Shown: positions 1 through 11,483 of the stretch, in pieces | Position numbering within the stretch: the first letter of the stretch is position 1 | Layout of the letters: each line of letters opens with the position of its first letter | Assembly: GCF_040802235.1 (NCBI RefSeq) | Contig: NW_027332182.1 | Coordinates: forward strand, 310,001 to 374,000 | Length of the DNA stretch: 64,000 bases | Direction: 5' to 3' | Source of the DNA: Manis javanica | Taxonomy: Eukaryota > Chordata > Mammalia > Pholidota > Manidae | Program-made: the position numbers and the translations under genes | The notes under the pieces: generated by a model | Database searches by the model: none | What the model saw: the letters and a program-made list of their open reading frames with translations, nothing else | What the model was told of the DNA's origin: nothing

Positions 1-184
1 TACAGCTGGAAGTGGATTCGGCTGTGTCTTTCCGACCAATGAAAAAAGGCCAATCTGGGTCCCCACAAGGGATCTCAAGTATTACCCCCCTAAGGAGGGG
101 GAGTTCACTGATGTCAATGATGACCCAGAAGGCCCCCTGCCTCCTGAGGATATCTCTCTTTCTCTCTTTCAGGGTCTGCAATGA
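1..184 (+). pseudogene. pol: Gammaretrovirus-like ERV, 3' end of pol (integrase C-terminus)
   Basis: A frame open from the window edge ends in a TGA at 182-184. The peptide contains a Trp-Val-Pro-Thr-Arg-Asp-Leu stretch and an acidic, proline-rich end, which fits the C-terminal tail of a gammaretroviral integrase. The pol stop overlaps the env start at 181-183 in an ATGA arrangement. The compact pol/env junction, the env that follows and the LTR at 2086 make the assignment firm, although only about 60 codons are inside the window. The rest of the provirus lies off the left edge. Confidence 0.75.
151..172 (+). promoter_or_regulatory. Probable env splice acceptor of the gammaretrovirus-like ERV
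   Basis: An almost pure pyrimidine tract ends in CAG at 170-172, nine bases before the env ATG at 181. This is where a subgenomic env mRNA would be spliced. The match to a mammalian 3' splice site is good by eye; use is inferred. Confidence 0.5.
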
Positions 185-1904
185 ACCCAATGATGCTGGT
201 CTTCCTGTTAATGGCAATAAATCTCTCATTAGCTAGGACAGGATTTGGAGATCCCGGTCAAGCAAGAGCCATACTATGAAAAACCATTGGAGACCCCTGC
301 ACAGCCTGCGCTCTCTCCAAGGCCCCTTCCCCTGAACACTTGCCCTAATGGGCAAGGGGCAGTTACACTTATGCAAGGGACAGAAAATGGATGCCCTGGG
401 AGAGTTCTCTCTCACCATTGTTGGCCAGGCCCCAAAATATCTTCACCTGCCCAAGGGAAATCCCCCTCTAAGTGTCCTTGCACCACTTTTCTTGCCTCCG
501 TTCATGCTCAATGTTATCAGGAGGTTATCCCCTACACTCACCGGAACAAAACATACTGGTATGCAACTCTGATAAAATGCAAGGATGAATATGCTGTCAA
601 AAGAATAGGGGAGAGAATGTCTGCTGGAATAAATTTGCCCCTATAGGTGCCTCTGATGGGGGTGGAGTCCAAGATCAGGCTCGACAGTACCAAAATTAAA
701 AATACTGGTAGACAGGCTGATTGAAGACCAAAATCCCCCAATTTACCACCCTCTTAGCCTCCCGGAGATCAGGGGAGAATTGCTTCTTGATCCTGAGACA
801 CAATCAATCATACAGGCTGCTTTTACCTTACTCAATAGAACCAATCCCGATTTAGCTAAGGATTGCTGGCTGTGCTTGAGGCTGGGACCATTATAAGCCA
901 ATGCTCTTCTTGTTAACCTGTCACAGACTGAGCCCCAGTGCCAGCTGTTACCCCCAAGTTCTAGAGTCTGTCTAGACCCTCTTTCCCCTAAAGGCCCATG
1001 TTTCAAAGCTGACCCCCATACTGATAACACTAGTAGGATAGATGTATGTCGAATCCACTATTCTTTTTCCCAACAAAATATTACTGTGAACAATACCTTT
1101 CTCTGTCCCCCTAATGGAACAGTCTTCATTTGTGGGGAAGACACGTTTGGCTTTCTCCCAACAGACTGTACGGGGCTTTGTGCTCCAACTGTAATTTTCC
1201 CTGACATTGGAGTGGTCCCTAATAATCAGAGCCTCCCTATTCCTGCTTTAGACCACATTGGAGGTAGATCAAAAAGGGCCATCCAAGTTACTCCCCTGCT
1301 TATAGGCCTTGAGGTGGCCACTGGAGCTGCCACTGGGGCAGCAGGATTGGGGACCTCTCTGCATTATTATAAAGCTCTTTCTCAACAAATGATCGATGAT
1401 ATACAAGCTGTAGCCAGCACAATTCCTGACCTCCAAGCACAGTTGGATTCCCTCGTGGCAGTAGTCCTACAGAACCGTAGGGGTCTTGATCTCCTCATAG
1501 CTGAAAAGGGAGGCTTATGTCTCTTTTTACAGGAAGAGTGCTGCTTTTATGCAAACCACTCTGGCATAGTCCGAAATAAGGTCAAGCAACTTCAAGAAGA
1601 CCTCGAGAGATGCCGAAAAGAATTGCAAGCCAATTTTCTTTGGCCTGAGTTACATGGGTGGTTGCCCTACATTCTGCCCTTCCTTGGCCCTATCCTTCTT
1701 TTGCTCCTACTTTTCACTTTTGGGCCCTGCATTATTAACAAGATTATCCAGTTTGTCCAAAAAAGAATTGAATCAATACAGTTGATGTGCGTGCAGGTAC
1801 ATTACCAGAGAGTTGCCACGGAAGCCAGTGACCCCTACGATCACTGTGAACCTTACAATGAGGCTGTGTCCATTAATTCCCCCTATCTCCCTGCACACCC
1901 ATGA
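181..1904 (+). pseudogene. env: Gammaretrovirus-like env (SU broken, TM region open)
   Basis: The ATG at 181 is followed by a hydrophobic signal-peptide-like stretch, then a frameshift and a stop (278-280). SU continues in other frames (245-646 and about 780-1085). A CWLC motif at 864-875 matches the CXXC isomerase motif of gammaretroviral SU. From about 1086 one frame runs open for some 272 codons to the TGA at 1902-1904. It contains a furin-type RSKR site (1266-1277), a hydrophobic fusion-peptide-like stretch, an LQNRRGLDLL immunosuppressive-domain-like segment, a CX6CC motif, a membrane span and a cytoplasmic tail. Fusion glycoprotein is the known family role. The broken SU makes this copy a pseudogene; the long TM frame may be chance survival. 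Confidence 0.85.
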
Positions 1905-2033
1905 TGGGTAAGATCTCCAAGGTGGAAACAACCTAAGACAGGCCATGGAGGATGAGTAATCTTGGGACAACCGAAGAGCTGCAAGGTACCGAGTGACGGG
2001 TAAGATCCCCAGAGGGGGACAACCTAAGACAGG
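1903..2033 (+). promoter_or_regulatory. CTE-like RNA export element of the gammaretrovirus-like ERV
   Basis: Two clear box pairs are present. GATGGGTAAGA at 1903-1913 pairs with AACCTAAGACAGG at 1930-1942; GACGGGTAAGA at 1995-2005 pairs with AACCTAAGACAGG at 2021-2033. A degenerate unit (GATGAGTAATC, 1951-1961) lies between. The boxes match the two-fold repeated core of the type D retrovirus constitutive transport element, which binds NXF1 to export unspliced RNA. The position between env and the polypurine tract is also the same. The first box overlaps the env stop codon. Sequence match is strong; export activity is inferred. Confidence 0.7.
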
Positions 2034-2072
2034 GGCCTTGCCTGCCAGGACATCCCAGAGAATTTATAAAAC

Positions 2073-2083
2073 AAAAAGGGGGA
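2073..2083 (+). promoter_or_regulatory. Polypurine tract of the gammaretrovirus-like ERV
   Basis: A purine run of A's then G's lies immediately before the LTR start TGTTGGGA at 2086. This is the expected plus-strand primer site. Confidence 0.75.
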
Positions 2084-2085
2084 AT

Positions 2086-2508
2086 TGTTGGGACCTTTTG
2101 CTTCTTTTAGGCCTGTGATGGCCTCAAATTGGAGGTTTCCATCCTCCCTCGTTACTTCCGCGTTTGTGGCCTAACTGGCTTCCCACACGCACGCTCTTAG
2201 CCCTAACTCCGCCTCCCCACCTAACCCAAAACCTGCCCAAAGAACCTAGGTACAGATGAGATAATCAATTTCCATTGGTTTATGTTACTTCCTTATCTTC
2301 CCCTATATAACTAAGCCTCTGATGGAATAAAGCTGAATTTTGCTGTGCCCTTGAGGCTGACACATCTCCCAGCTTGGTGTGGTTTTGTTTTTCCCTAGAT
2401 CTCAGGGGAGGGTGTCCAAGCCACTGACACTTGCCTTCTTGCTCAGCCCCAGGGATAACAGGCTGGTCCTGCTTGTCCCCACGCCTTCTTGCTGCTGAAG
2501 AGCAACAG
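2086..2508 (+). repeat. 3' LTR of the gammaretrovirus-like ERV
   Basis: It begins TGTTGGGA directly after the polypurine tract. A TATA box (CTATATAA region, 2304-2310) and a polyadenylation signal AATAAA (2326-2331) mark U3 and R. The right border is uncertain. A CA end occurs at 2429, but unmatched sequence continues to about 2507, where L1 sequence starts abruptly, so the LTR could be 344 to about 423 bp. The 5' LTR is outside the window. Confidence 0.75.
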
Positions 2509-5329
2509 TCAGTCTTGGAAGGTTGTATTTTTCTAGGATGTTGTCCATTTCTCCTAGGTTTCCCAGCTTGTTAGCATATAGGTTTTCATAGTAGTCTCTA
2601 ATAATTCTTTGTATTTCTGTGGGGTCTGTCATGATTTTTCCTTTCTCATTTCTGATTCTGTTGATGTGTGTTGACTCACTTTTCCTCTTAATAAGTCTGG
2701 CTAGAGGATTATCTATTTTGTTTATTTTCTCGAAGAACCAGCTCTTGGTTTCATTGATTTTTGCTATTGTTTTATTCTTCTCAATTTTATTTATTTCTTC
2801 CCTGATCTTTATTATGTCCCTCCTACTGCTGACCTTAGGCCATATTTATTCTTCTTTTTCCAATTTCAATAATTGTGACATTAGACCATTCATTTGGGAT
2901 TGTTCTTCCTTCTTTAAATATGCCTGGATTACTGTATACTTTCTTCTTAAGACTGCTTTTGCTGTGTCCCACAGTAGTTGGGGCTTTGTGTTGTTGTCGT
3001 TTGTTTCCATATATTGCTGGTTCTCCATTTTGATTTGGTCATTGATCCATTGATTATTTAGGAGCATTTTCTTAAGCCGCCATGTGTTTGTGAGCCTTTT
3101 TGCTTTCTTTGTACAATTTATTTCTAGTTTTATGCCTTCATGGTCTGAAAAGTTGGTTGGTAGGATTTCAATCTTTCAGAATTTACTGAGGCTCTTTTTA
3201 TGGCCTAGTATGTGGTCTATTCTGGAGAATATTCCATGTGCACTTGAGAAGAATGTGTATCCTGTTGCTTTTGGATGTAGAGTTCTATAGATGTCTGTGT
3301 CTGTTAGGTCGATCTGTTCTAATGTGTTCTTCAGTACCTCTGTGTCTTTACTTATTTTCTGTCTGGTGGGTCTCTCCTTTGAAGTGAATGGTGTGTTGAA
3401 GTCTCCCAGAATGAATGCATTGCATTCTATTACCTCCTGTAATTCTGTTAGTATTTGTTTCACATATGTTTGTGCTCCTGTATTGGGTGCATTTGTAGTT
3501 ACAATGGTTATATCCTCTTGTTTGACTGAGCACTTTATCATTATATAATGTCCTTCTTTATTTTTTTTTACTTTATTTTGAAGTCTATTTTGTCTGATAC
3601 TAGCATTGCAACACCTGCTTTCTTCTCTCTGTTGTTTGCATGAAATATCTTTTTCCATCCCTTGACTTTAAGTCTGTGTATGTCTTTGGCTTAGAGGTGA
3701 GTCTCTTATAAGCAGCATATGGATGGGTCTTGCCTTTTTATCCATTCTATTACTCTGTGTCTTTTGATTGGTGCATTCATTACATTTACATTTAGGGTGA
3801 TTATTGGAAGGTATGTAATTACTGCCATTGCCGACTTTAACTTTGTGGTTACCAATGTTCAAGGTTAGCTTCTTTACTATCTCACTGTCTAACTTAACTC
3901 ACTTTTAGAGCTATTGTAAACACGGTCTGATGATTCTTTATCTCCCTTCTTATTCCTTCTCCTCCCTTCTTCATATGTTGGGTGTTTTGTTCTATGCTCT
4001 TTTTAGGAGTGCTCGCATCTAGAGCAGTCCCTGTAAGATGCCCTGTAGAGGTGGTTTGTGGGAGGCAAATTCCCTCAGCTTTTGCTTGTCTGGGAATTGT
4101 TAATCCCTCCTTTATATTTAAATAATAATCATGCTGGATACATTAGTCTTGGTTCGAGGACCTTCTGTTTCATTGCATTAAGTATATCATGCCATTCTCT
4201 TCTGGTCTGTAGGGTTTCTGTTGAGAAGTCTGATGATAGCCTGATGGGTTTTCCTTTGTATTTTTTTCTCTCTGGCTGCCTTTAATACTTTGTCCCTGTG
4301 TTTGATCTTTGCCATTTTAATTATTATGTGTCTTGGTGTTGCCCTCCTTGGATCCCTTGTCATGGGAGTTCTGTGTACCTCTGCGGTCTGAGAGGCCATT
4401 TCCTCCCCTAGTTTGGGGAAGTTTTTGGCAATTATTTCTTCAGAGACACTTTCTATCCCTTTTTCTCTCTCTTCTTCTGGTACCCTTATAATGCGGACAT
4501 TGTTCCATTTTGATTGGTCACTCAGCTCTCTTAGAATTCTTTCTTTCCTGGAGATCTCTTTATCTCTCTCTGAATCAGCTTGTCTGCCTTCCTATTCTGT
4601 TTTCTAGTCCATTAATGGTCTCTTGCATCTCGTCCATTCTGTTTTGAAGTCCTTCCAGAGCTTGTTTTATTTCTGTATTCTCCTTCCTTAGTTCTTGCAT
4701 ATTTCTCTGCAAGTCCATCAGCGTGGTTATGTCTTTTGTTTTGAATTCTTTTTCAGGAAGACTGGTTAAATCTCTCTCCCCAGGTTCCTTCTCAGGGAAA
4801 GATGTAGCAGATGCCGAAGCTGTGTGGGTTAGTCTTGTCTGGATCAAATTTTATTGCCTTTTCATGTTGATAGGTGCCGTGGAGTGCTATTGATGTGTCT
4901 ATCAGCTGGGAGATTCAAGCCTCTTTCCACTTGGCTCTTGGCCTTTCTTTACTGGGACAACTACGACCCCTAGTGGCTTGTGTTGGACAATTGTGTGTAG
5001 ACTGGCTTTCTGTATCTTGCCCGTCGGTATGGAAAAAGCTCTCTTGCTGTGGGCGTGGCCAGCCTCAGGCTACTGCTCTGCTGTGACATGTCCTGGAGTG
5101 CTAATGGACTGGGGGCTGTTTGGCTGTTTCCCTCTGTGAGGGGTCTCAGAGCTGTTGCCCAGGGGGTTAGTGCACCAGGAGTTCTATGGAATTTCCAGCT
5201 GCTGGACTGTGACCCAGGATGCTTCCATCCAGCGATGGGGTCCCTGTCCCTTTAAAGCTTTCAAAAAGCACTCGCTTTTCTCTGTCCCATGGGCTCTGGC
5301 TGTGGGACCTGCTCACAGGTCTTACTGTC
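2508..5329 (-). mobile_element. LINE-1, 3'-truncated copy with ORF1 and 5' UTR
   Basis: Read on the - strand this is L1 from its 5' end into ORF2. Bases 5329-4851 are GC-richer 5' UTR, about 4850-3930 are ORF1 remnants and about 3865-2508 are the ORF2 endonuclease domain. ORF1 shows a coiled-coil-like N-terminus rich in Leu, Glu and Gln (4575-4847) and a C-terminal piece with LKAAREKK (4187-4399). The endonuclease part retains a DFNTPF-type stretch and an SRIDHILGHK-type stretch (3176-3658). Reading frames are broken several times. The L1 stops inside ORF2 where it meets the ERV LTR, and its 5' end abuts the OR fragment at 5330. Most L1 copies lose the 5' end; this one retains it. Confidence 0.9.
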
Positions 5330-5888
5330 CTATGTGGCAATCTGCCATCTGTTACACTATGAGACCATCATGAATAAGGGAGCCTGTGGGCGGATGGTGG
5401 TGGCTTCATACGTCAGTGCGTTGATTTGTGAAGCCATGCATGCTTCAGCGACATTTTCAACAAATTTCAGTTCCAATAAAATCCATCATTTCTTCTGTGA
5501 TATCCCTCAGATTATGGTGATCTCAGACCCCAAAATGAACATGGATGAAGCTTCCGTGACAATAATAGCTGTAATTATGACAATAATGTGTTTCACCTCC
5601 ATTTCATATTCCTATGTCAACATCTTCTCTGCTTTCCTGAAGATCTGCTCCAAGGAGGGAAGGTCCAAAACCCTGTCCACATGCATCCCTCATCTGGTGG
5701 TTGTGGCGCTGTTCACTTTCACAGCTGCCTTGGTCTACTTGAAGCTACCCTCACCCTCTCAGACCATCCTGGACCTCCTTTTGTCTGTTTCTTATGCAGT
5801 TTTGTCTCCAATCATGAACCCTGTCATATACAGCCTGAGAAATAAGGATATGAAGGCAGCTCTGGAAAGAGTTCTGATTAAAAAATAA
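5330..5888 (+). pseudogene. Olfactory receptor pseudogene, 3' half only (family 14-like)
   Basis: The frame is open from inside the L1 5' UTR through a TAA at 5886-5888 but encodes only the receptor from the end of TM3 (YVAIC) to the C-terminus. It keeps the second intracellular loop, the FFCDIPQ extracellular-loop-2 motif, SYSYVNIFSA, KTLSTCIPHL and the terminal NPVIYSLRN. TM1-TM3 are missing and were not found to the left. It is very similar to the intact OR at 12658-13587, sharing 3' flanking DNA too. The junction at 5330 lies within the DRY-motif codons, where L1 5' UTR sequence replaces the gene. A seven-helix odorant receptor cannot be made from this fragment. Confidence 0.9.
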
Positions 5889-7429
5889 AGAAAATATTTT
5901 AATTATATTTGAGAGTGCTGGGGAAATAATACATTTCATAAATTCTAACACAGGTGCATGCTTCATATTGGACATCAGTGAGGCAGAGAACTGTTTTACA
6001 ATTTATGTTGTTGCAAAATCATCATAGGATGATGATTCATATTTGATCCTTGATTGATGAAACTTGATTGAAAGTTGCAGTATGAAAGTGGTTAGAACAA
6101 TGTTTCTGGAAGAATATTCGAGTCATTGGTGGAGCCCATTTACAGTTAGCCCAATTTAGTGAGATTAGAAGGAAGAGGGTGAGTTATTTGGATTTTGCTC
6201 TTCAGAATCAGTAGTCTAAAAAAATCAGGGTCCTCTGAGTATGTGTGAACTCTTGAGCAAACAGTATCTAGTTCAGTTCTGAATTTTCCAGAAAGCTCCA
6301 TCATCACTTTCATTAGTGGAGCAGAAGGATTCATAGAGAAACCACAAGTATCCACAGAAAGTGCCATAGAATCAGACTGCAATGGGGCAAAGTTGAGGAG
6401 TGACTTAACCAATGCATCTGCCTATTGTTTTGTTTTGTAGTTCATGAACCAATTCTGAATGCAGAAAATAAAATTGTTAAGAACAGGATATATTCTCTCA
6501 CATGTGCATTTCACACATTTTCCTGTTCCTAGTAGTACTTACAACAACTTAGAAACTCTCACGTCTAGTTTCAGTGATAAAAGCCACATTTTTAGCAACC
6601 TATGTTTTGTATGACATTGCAGTGAGGCCATGTCTGCAGCATCCTACAGGAATTCCCTAACTCGTCTATTCTGTAATTGCTGACAGAGATCAGGTGGCTG
6701 AACAAACCGCAAGTGTGAGCCCCTAGTTGAGCCTGAGAGCTGAAGATGCTCAGATGGCCCCGCTGCCTGGGCCAGGCCAGGCATCATGGTTCAGCTTTCC
6801 AGTCCATCTGTACTAGTTAGTAAATGAATAAAGCTACCATTACATTGAGAATAACACCTGCCTCTCATTATTGCTAATCACTACATTTATTCCCGGTTAT
6901 ACAAAGAAGCATATGAAAATACTCAAACATTCTATGTGCATATTGTGTCATGTAAAATGATTAATTTACCTTTCTTTAAGTTGACGTTAGCACTGTAAAA
7001 ATGGGCTTTCTATGGACAGAGTACTTATTTATAGACTTGTTTTTACATTTTGTGAAGTACATAGAGTAAAATGCATAAATACTTGAGTTAAATGATTCAG
7101 ACATGCGGATATACACTCAGGTTACTATTCCACAGATCAAGATGTGTAGTGATAGCAGAATCTTTTTACCTTCCTTTAGTCACCAGTCCCCTCACCACCC
7201 TTCCCTGCAGCAACCACCAGTGTCTTCTCTGTCCAAGTAATGGATTGAAATTCATAATCAAGATGATACTGTAGACTTCTCTGGTTGACACTGAGAAATG
7301 CATTGGTGACTCTCCTGCAGAATCCCGCTGTGAACAGCTCTGCACTGACCTGTTTGACAGTGGAGGTGGGTGTATATCTGAAGGAAAGGAAGTCATTGTG
7401 TCAGAGGGGTATCTGCCCTCCATGCTCAT

Positions 7430-7990
7430 TGCAGCCCTATTTACAACAGCAAGACATGCTAACAGCAGAAGTTTCGATCAACATATTTATATTCTAAGAA
7501 ATTGTAATATATAGCACACACAATGGAATATGATACAGCCAAAAAGAAGGAAATATTGCCATTGTGATATCATGGGTAAACATGGAGGATATTCTGCTTT
7601 GTGAAATAAGTCACAGAAAAAAATGGTATATTCATTCACTTGCATGTGGAATATAAATAAAAATCAAATGACTCATAGCAATAAGGCATACATTGTGTAT
7701 TCTAGGGCTGGAAATGGGAATGTGAGACTAGATGAAGGGAGTCAAAGTACTGAATTCCAGGTATAAGTTCACTAAATCCTGGAGATCTAATCTACAGTGC
7801 ATGACAGTTAAAGCTTATGCATTGTATTCTTGCAACTTGCTAAAAGGGTAGATTTCAAACCTTCTCATTACAATGAAAATGTTAGATGTGCAGTGCTCAA
7901 TGTAGTAGCTCACATGTGGTAATCATTTTGTAACCTGTACACTCATCAAATAATTCCATTTTACACCGTAAGTGTGTATGTGTCCATTAC
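7430..7990 (+). mobile_element. Old L1 3' end fragment inside the left OR duplication
   Basis: Phrases typical of L1 ORF2/3' UTR are present: GCAGCCCTATTTACAACAGC, CACAATGGAATATGATACAGCC, and then the 3' UTR pattern of ATGGAATATAAATAAA and CTAAATCCTGGAGATCTAAT. The orthologous segment in the right copy is 15130-15840, so this insertion predates the duplication. It is heavily mutated. Confidence 0.7.
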
Positions 7991-8670
7991 TTTTGAGTAT
8001 GGCTGGATAAAAATGATCACAAAATATGTTCCTGAATCAACACGAGTGAATTCAGGAGGGCCTGAGTTTGATTTGGCTCCAGAGTGAACTTGTGCAAATG
8101 GGCAATTTTCTTAACTTGTACCTTAAAGTTTCTGTTGAAAACATATTCTACCTGTACAAGGTACTGTGATTCCAAAGTAAGATGTTATATGTCACCTTCC
8201 TGGAATCAAATAAGCAAATATAATCTTTCACCATTTATATGATAAATTAAAATGTCTGTCATAATCAAAATTATATGAAAATCATGAGTTGTTTATTCCA
8301 GTGTGGTTAACAAAATGGAAATTGTATATTAAAAGATCAGTGGTACAACATATGAAAACCACCCTAGATATCTAACTGCACTGTCTCTTAAATATATTAA
8401 AAATATAAATTTCCTTAAAGAAAATATATTTAAGTTCAAATATATGTAATTTCCAAGATATATTATTTTTATTAAAATATTACCCAACCACATTGAAATC
8501 AGAAAAGGATATTAGATAAAACTTCGTTTAATCACTCAAGGAAGGCATAAGTTGTGCCCCTATAAAATAATAATAACCCTACTGTAGTAGAGGTAGATAC
8601 AGCTGTTAGCTTGTCTTGCATAAATGCCATATGAGAAACCGTGTGCTTGGTGAAGTTTCCATGGGGCAGT

Positions 8671-9426
8671 TCTGTGTTGTTCTCTGCCCTAAGGATGGAC
8701 TGTATATATTAGTTTTGCCTTGATGTCACTTAAAATGAGTTTTCATTGCTTTATCCCCTTTCCCAGTCACCCACCTGCAGCCATCACCACTTCAATTATT
8801 GCACAAATTTTAATGGTATACTGTCTGTTCCTATGGGCTTAATCAGCATGCTGAACTCGTTTAGTTTCCAGGTCACTCCTGGACTCTGGTCTCTAATTAA
8901 GGCCCCCATGGCTGGTCCAGGCCTTGAAAAGATGGGACATTTTAGGCCACTCTTTTCATATCTTATTCAAGGAGGCCACTCACTACTCAGATCTGCTGAG
9001 AATCTCCATCCTCTTGTGATTGATAGTTGTCCTTTCTGTTTCAAGTTTGGTACCAAATATAATGTTTTTTTCTATTATTTTGTCATAATGTGAAGGCAGT
9101 ATACAGAACAATACCTTCAAATCCACACATGAATGTGACAAGTCTGTGGAAAAATAGAGGAACCTTCTCATAAAAAATCATCACATCACATATTGACACA
9201 TAACCACCATGTAAGTAAACTCACCATAGTTTGATGTGCCATTGTCTATAGAAATGGAAAAATATTTCTCACATTTTATTCAATTCTGATGACTGCCAAG
9301 TGCTCATTGACATTGAAGAGTATCAATTACAATTTTGTACATTTGAAGGTTCCAATTTATCTCAACATAGTATTAAACTCCAGATAATGAAAACAGTTCA
9401 TTATGAACTCTAAAGAAAATCTTTTT
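8671..9426. other. Intergenic, no recognised feature
   Basis: Unique-looking sequence between the left OR duplication and the first ERV-tail retrocopy. An open stretch at 8746-9093 has no recognisable family features and looks like chance. Confidence 0.5.
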
Positions 9427-9437
9427 AAAAGTAAGCA

Positions 9438-9929
9438 TAAAAGCCACAGTGCATAAATCTTCAAAGTAAAAAGCTAACCTTCTCAAAGAATATTGCTTCT
9501 CTCACTTACCAACTTTACATTTCCCTGTATGGCCCCGGAAGATGACTGGTTAGCCAGAGACATGTAAGATTCCTCAAGGGAGGAACAACCTAAGACAGGC
9601 ACAGTCGCAGGGGGGCCATCAGGTGAGAAATTGGGGATCAAGAGAGGTGAGGCTTAGAACCTCACACCCCCCTGTTTTGACAGAAATCTTCTGCATCCGT
9701 GAATATTTTGTTGCCCTTGTATAGCTTGGATGAATACTTATTCTACAGGCACAGACCTGATCATCTACATTTGCCCTCTTACAGCACTAAATTATGTTTT
9801 CTACCTTTATCTTGCATCTACCTACCACTTCAGCATTTTATTAAAAAAATAATAATAATAAGGGAGAAATATGGGATTCACATATAAATCAAGTATAAAA
9901 ATAAAATAAATAATCATATCTGAAAAAAA
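9438..9929 (+). mobile_element. ERV-tail retrocopy A (5'-truncated, early poly(A))
   Basis: This is the Env-3' flank/CTE/U3 part of the tail also seen fused to L1 at 24171-25944. It starts about 110 bp before the CTE-like boxes (9559-9569 and 9587-9599). It ends in U3 at CATATCTG followed by a short A run rather than at the usual R end. An 11 bp duplication AAAAGTAAGCA flanks it (9427-9437 and 9926-9936), and the left site TTTTT/AAAAG fits the L1 endonuclease target. This copy has an AATAAA-type signal about 15 bases before its end (near 9905-9912), so the template was probably polyadenylated early. It was evidently reverse-transcribed from RNA by L1 machinery. Confidence 0.8.
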
Positions 9930-9936
9930 GTAAGCA

Positions 9937-11465
9937 AGTAAATTATGTTATGTGATATAAAATTATGCAGTAATTTGATACATTTTGCGTAAATTATGAT
10001 AAATATAATCTATGATGACACATCTACTTAAAGGTATAAAACCAGAAAGTAGCTTAGAGCTGAATATTGATAATAAAGAAATTTAAACCATATGATTTCT
10101 AGAAAATAAATATAGCTCTGTTGATATACTAAAATCTATTCATTCGTGTGTTTTAATTCAACAAATATCTATGACCCAGCTATTTTTTGGCTGGTCCTGT
10201 CTGGTTTTTGGATATAGAACAATGAATAAATATTTTGTTATACTTTTTTGTCATAGAAAATAAATAAAATATTTAGTATATTATAAGTGGATGAACATAA
10301 AACACAGTGCAGTGGGTTGGGGAGAGTACCTTTAGGGAAACATTGCTATTGTAAATGTCCTCCCTTCACTCTGGGTGTCAGCTGCATTACTCACGATAGG
10401 CAGGATACTGACACACCTAACTGTCCTTTCATGATGAAAGGCTAAAAAAGTTGTGTTACATACGTACAATGAAAAAATCATCCTTGAAAAACAATGAAAT
10501 CTTCAGTTTTGTTTTGATAAACATGACAATCACAATGTACGAATTCATCAATATTTTAAACAAACATGCATGTGTATATGCACACCATCAAGGGAAATGG
10601 CAGTAAAGTATGTGATTTACCTTTTACCACCATCAAATTGCACAGTACCCATACCTATTACCTTAATGTTTAATATGTGCTGGAAGTACTTTAAGAGGCT
10701 ACATATTTTTTGTCCATTTCATTTTGCATATTCCAAAGCCAGCACAGAGTTTGCCCAGGAGTTGGGCAAATCCTAGTCCTGCTATTGTTTAAATGCATGG
10801 AGCCACTGCAGTTGTGTTCTCCTAGAATAAAATCCTTGATACACTGTAAGGAATAAATGAAATAATCCAGTCTCCTTATGTTTGATCTGACTTAATGCTC
10901 CAAAGCTGGAGAAGTGAGTGCAAGAATTCATTTCTTCAGCAGGTGACTGGCAGAGGCAATATCCACTAATGTCAGGACTTCTGTGTGACTTAAAATCACT
11001 GTGGATACAATAAATCCCAAACTACTATGTGGGATAAACCTGTCTATAAGCCAGCATTTTCACTGTATGAAAGTGTAACAAAAATATGCCCAATGTTACT
11101 GACTTCTTACTACGTGCACATAATATCTGTATATTTTATCTTCAAACAAATCTTAATCATATTATGTTCCCTATGTTATAGTGATATAACATGGAGCTAC
11201 AGACCTATGAAAGAACACATGCATTTTATTATTCACCTCCAGTTGGGGGGTATATATTTTTGTCTCATTTACCATTACAGTACGAAACTGAGTAGCCCTC
11301 CATGGAAAATCCTAATATATGCAGTTTCACTTATGAATATAATAATATTTGAAACATTAACTATGGACACTTCAACCTTCTATTAATATACGAATATATT
11401 CAGAGAATGCAGATACTTCTGGCAAAGCACCAAGGAACATAAAGCAAGTTTTGAGTTTACAGCTT
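9937..11465. other. Intergenic AT-rich DNA, no recognised gene
   Basis: AT-rich sequence between two ERV-tail retrocopies. Open stretches at 10570-10776 and 11027-11386 lack recognisable domains. I see no convincing repeat family or regulatory site here. Confidence 0.5.
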
Positions 11466-11483
11466 AAAAAAGAAACAATACAG

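Larger units (their letters stand above)
5330..8670 (+). repeat. Duplication of the OR locus, left copy
   Basis: This block aligns by eye with about 13030-16510, starting inside the OR coding region and continuing through several kb of noncoding flank. Matching landmarks include the stretch after the OR stop, the GAATTCCCTAACTCGTCT segment (6651 and 14347) and GTAGAGGTAGAT near the right end (8587 and 16434). Differences are frequent, so the duplication is old. The 5889-8670 flank contains no gene that I can support. Confidence 0.8.

Noticed and set aside
1900..2060. GATGGGTAAGA boxes as simple splice donors
   Set aside because: GGTAAGA fits a splice donor by itself, but the paired AACCTAAGACAGG box at fixed distance, the repetition and the env-to-LTR position are explained better by a CTE.
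2619..3548. Long hydrophobic open frames on the + strand
   Set aside because: These are antisense shadows of L1 ORF2 on the - strand; the same shadows occur at 20558-21217 and other L1 copies.
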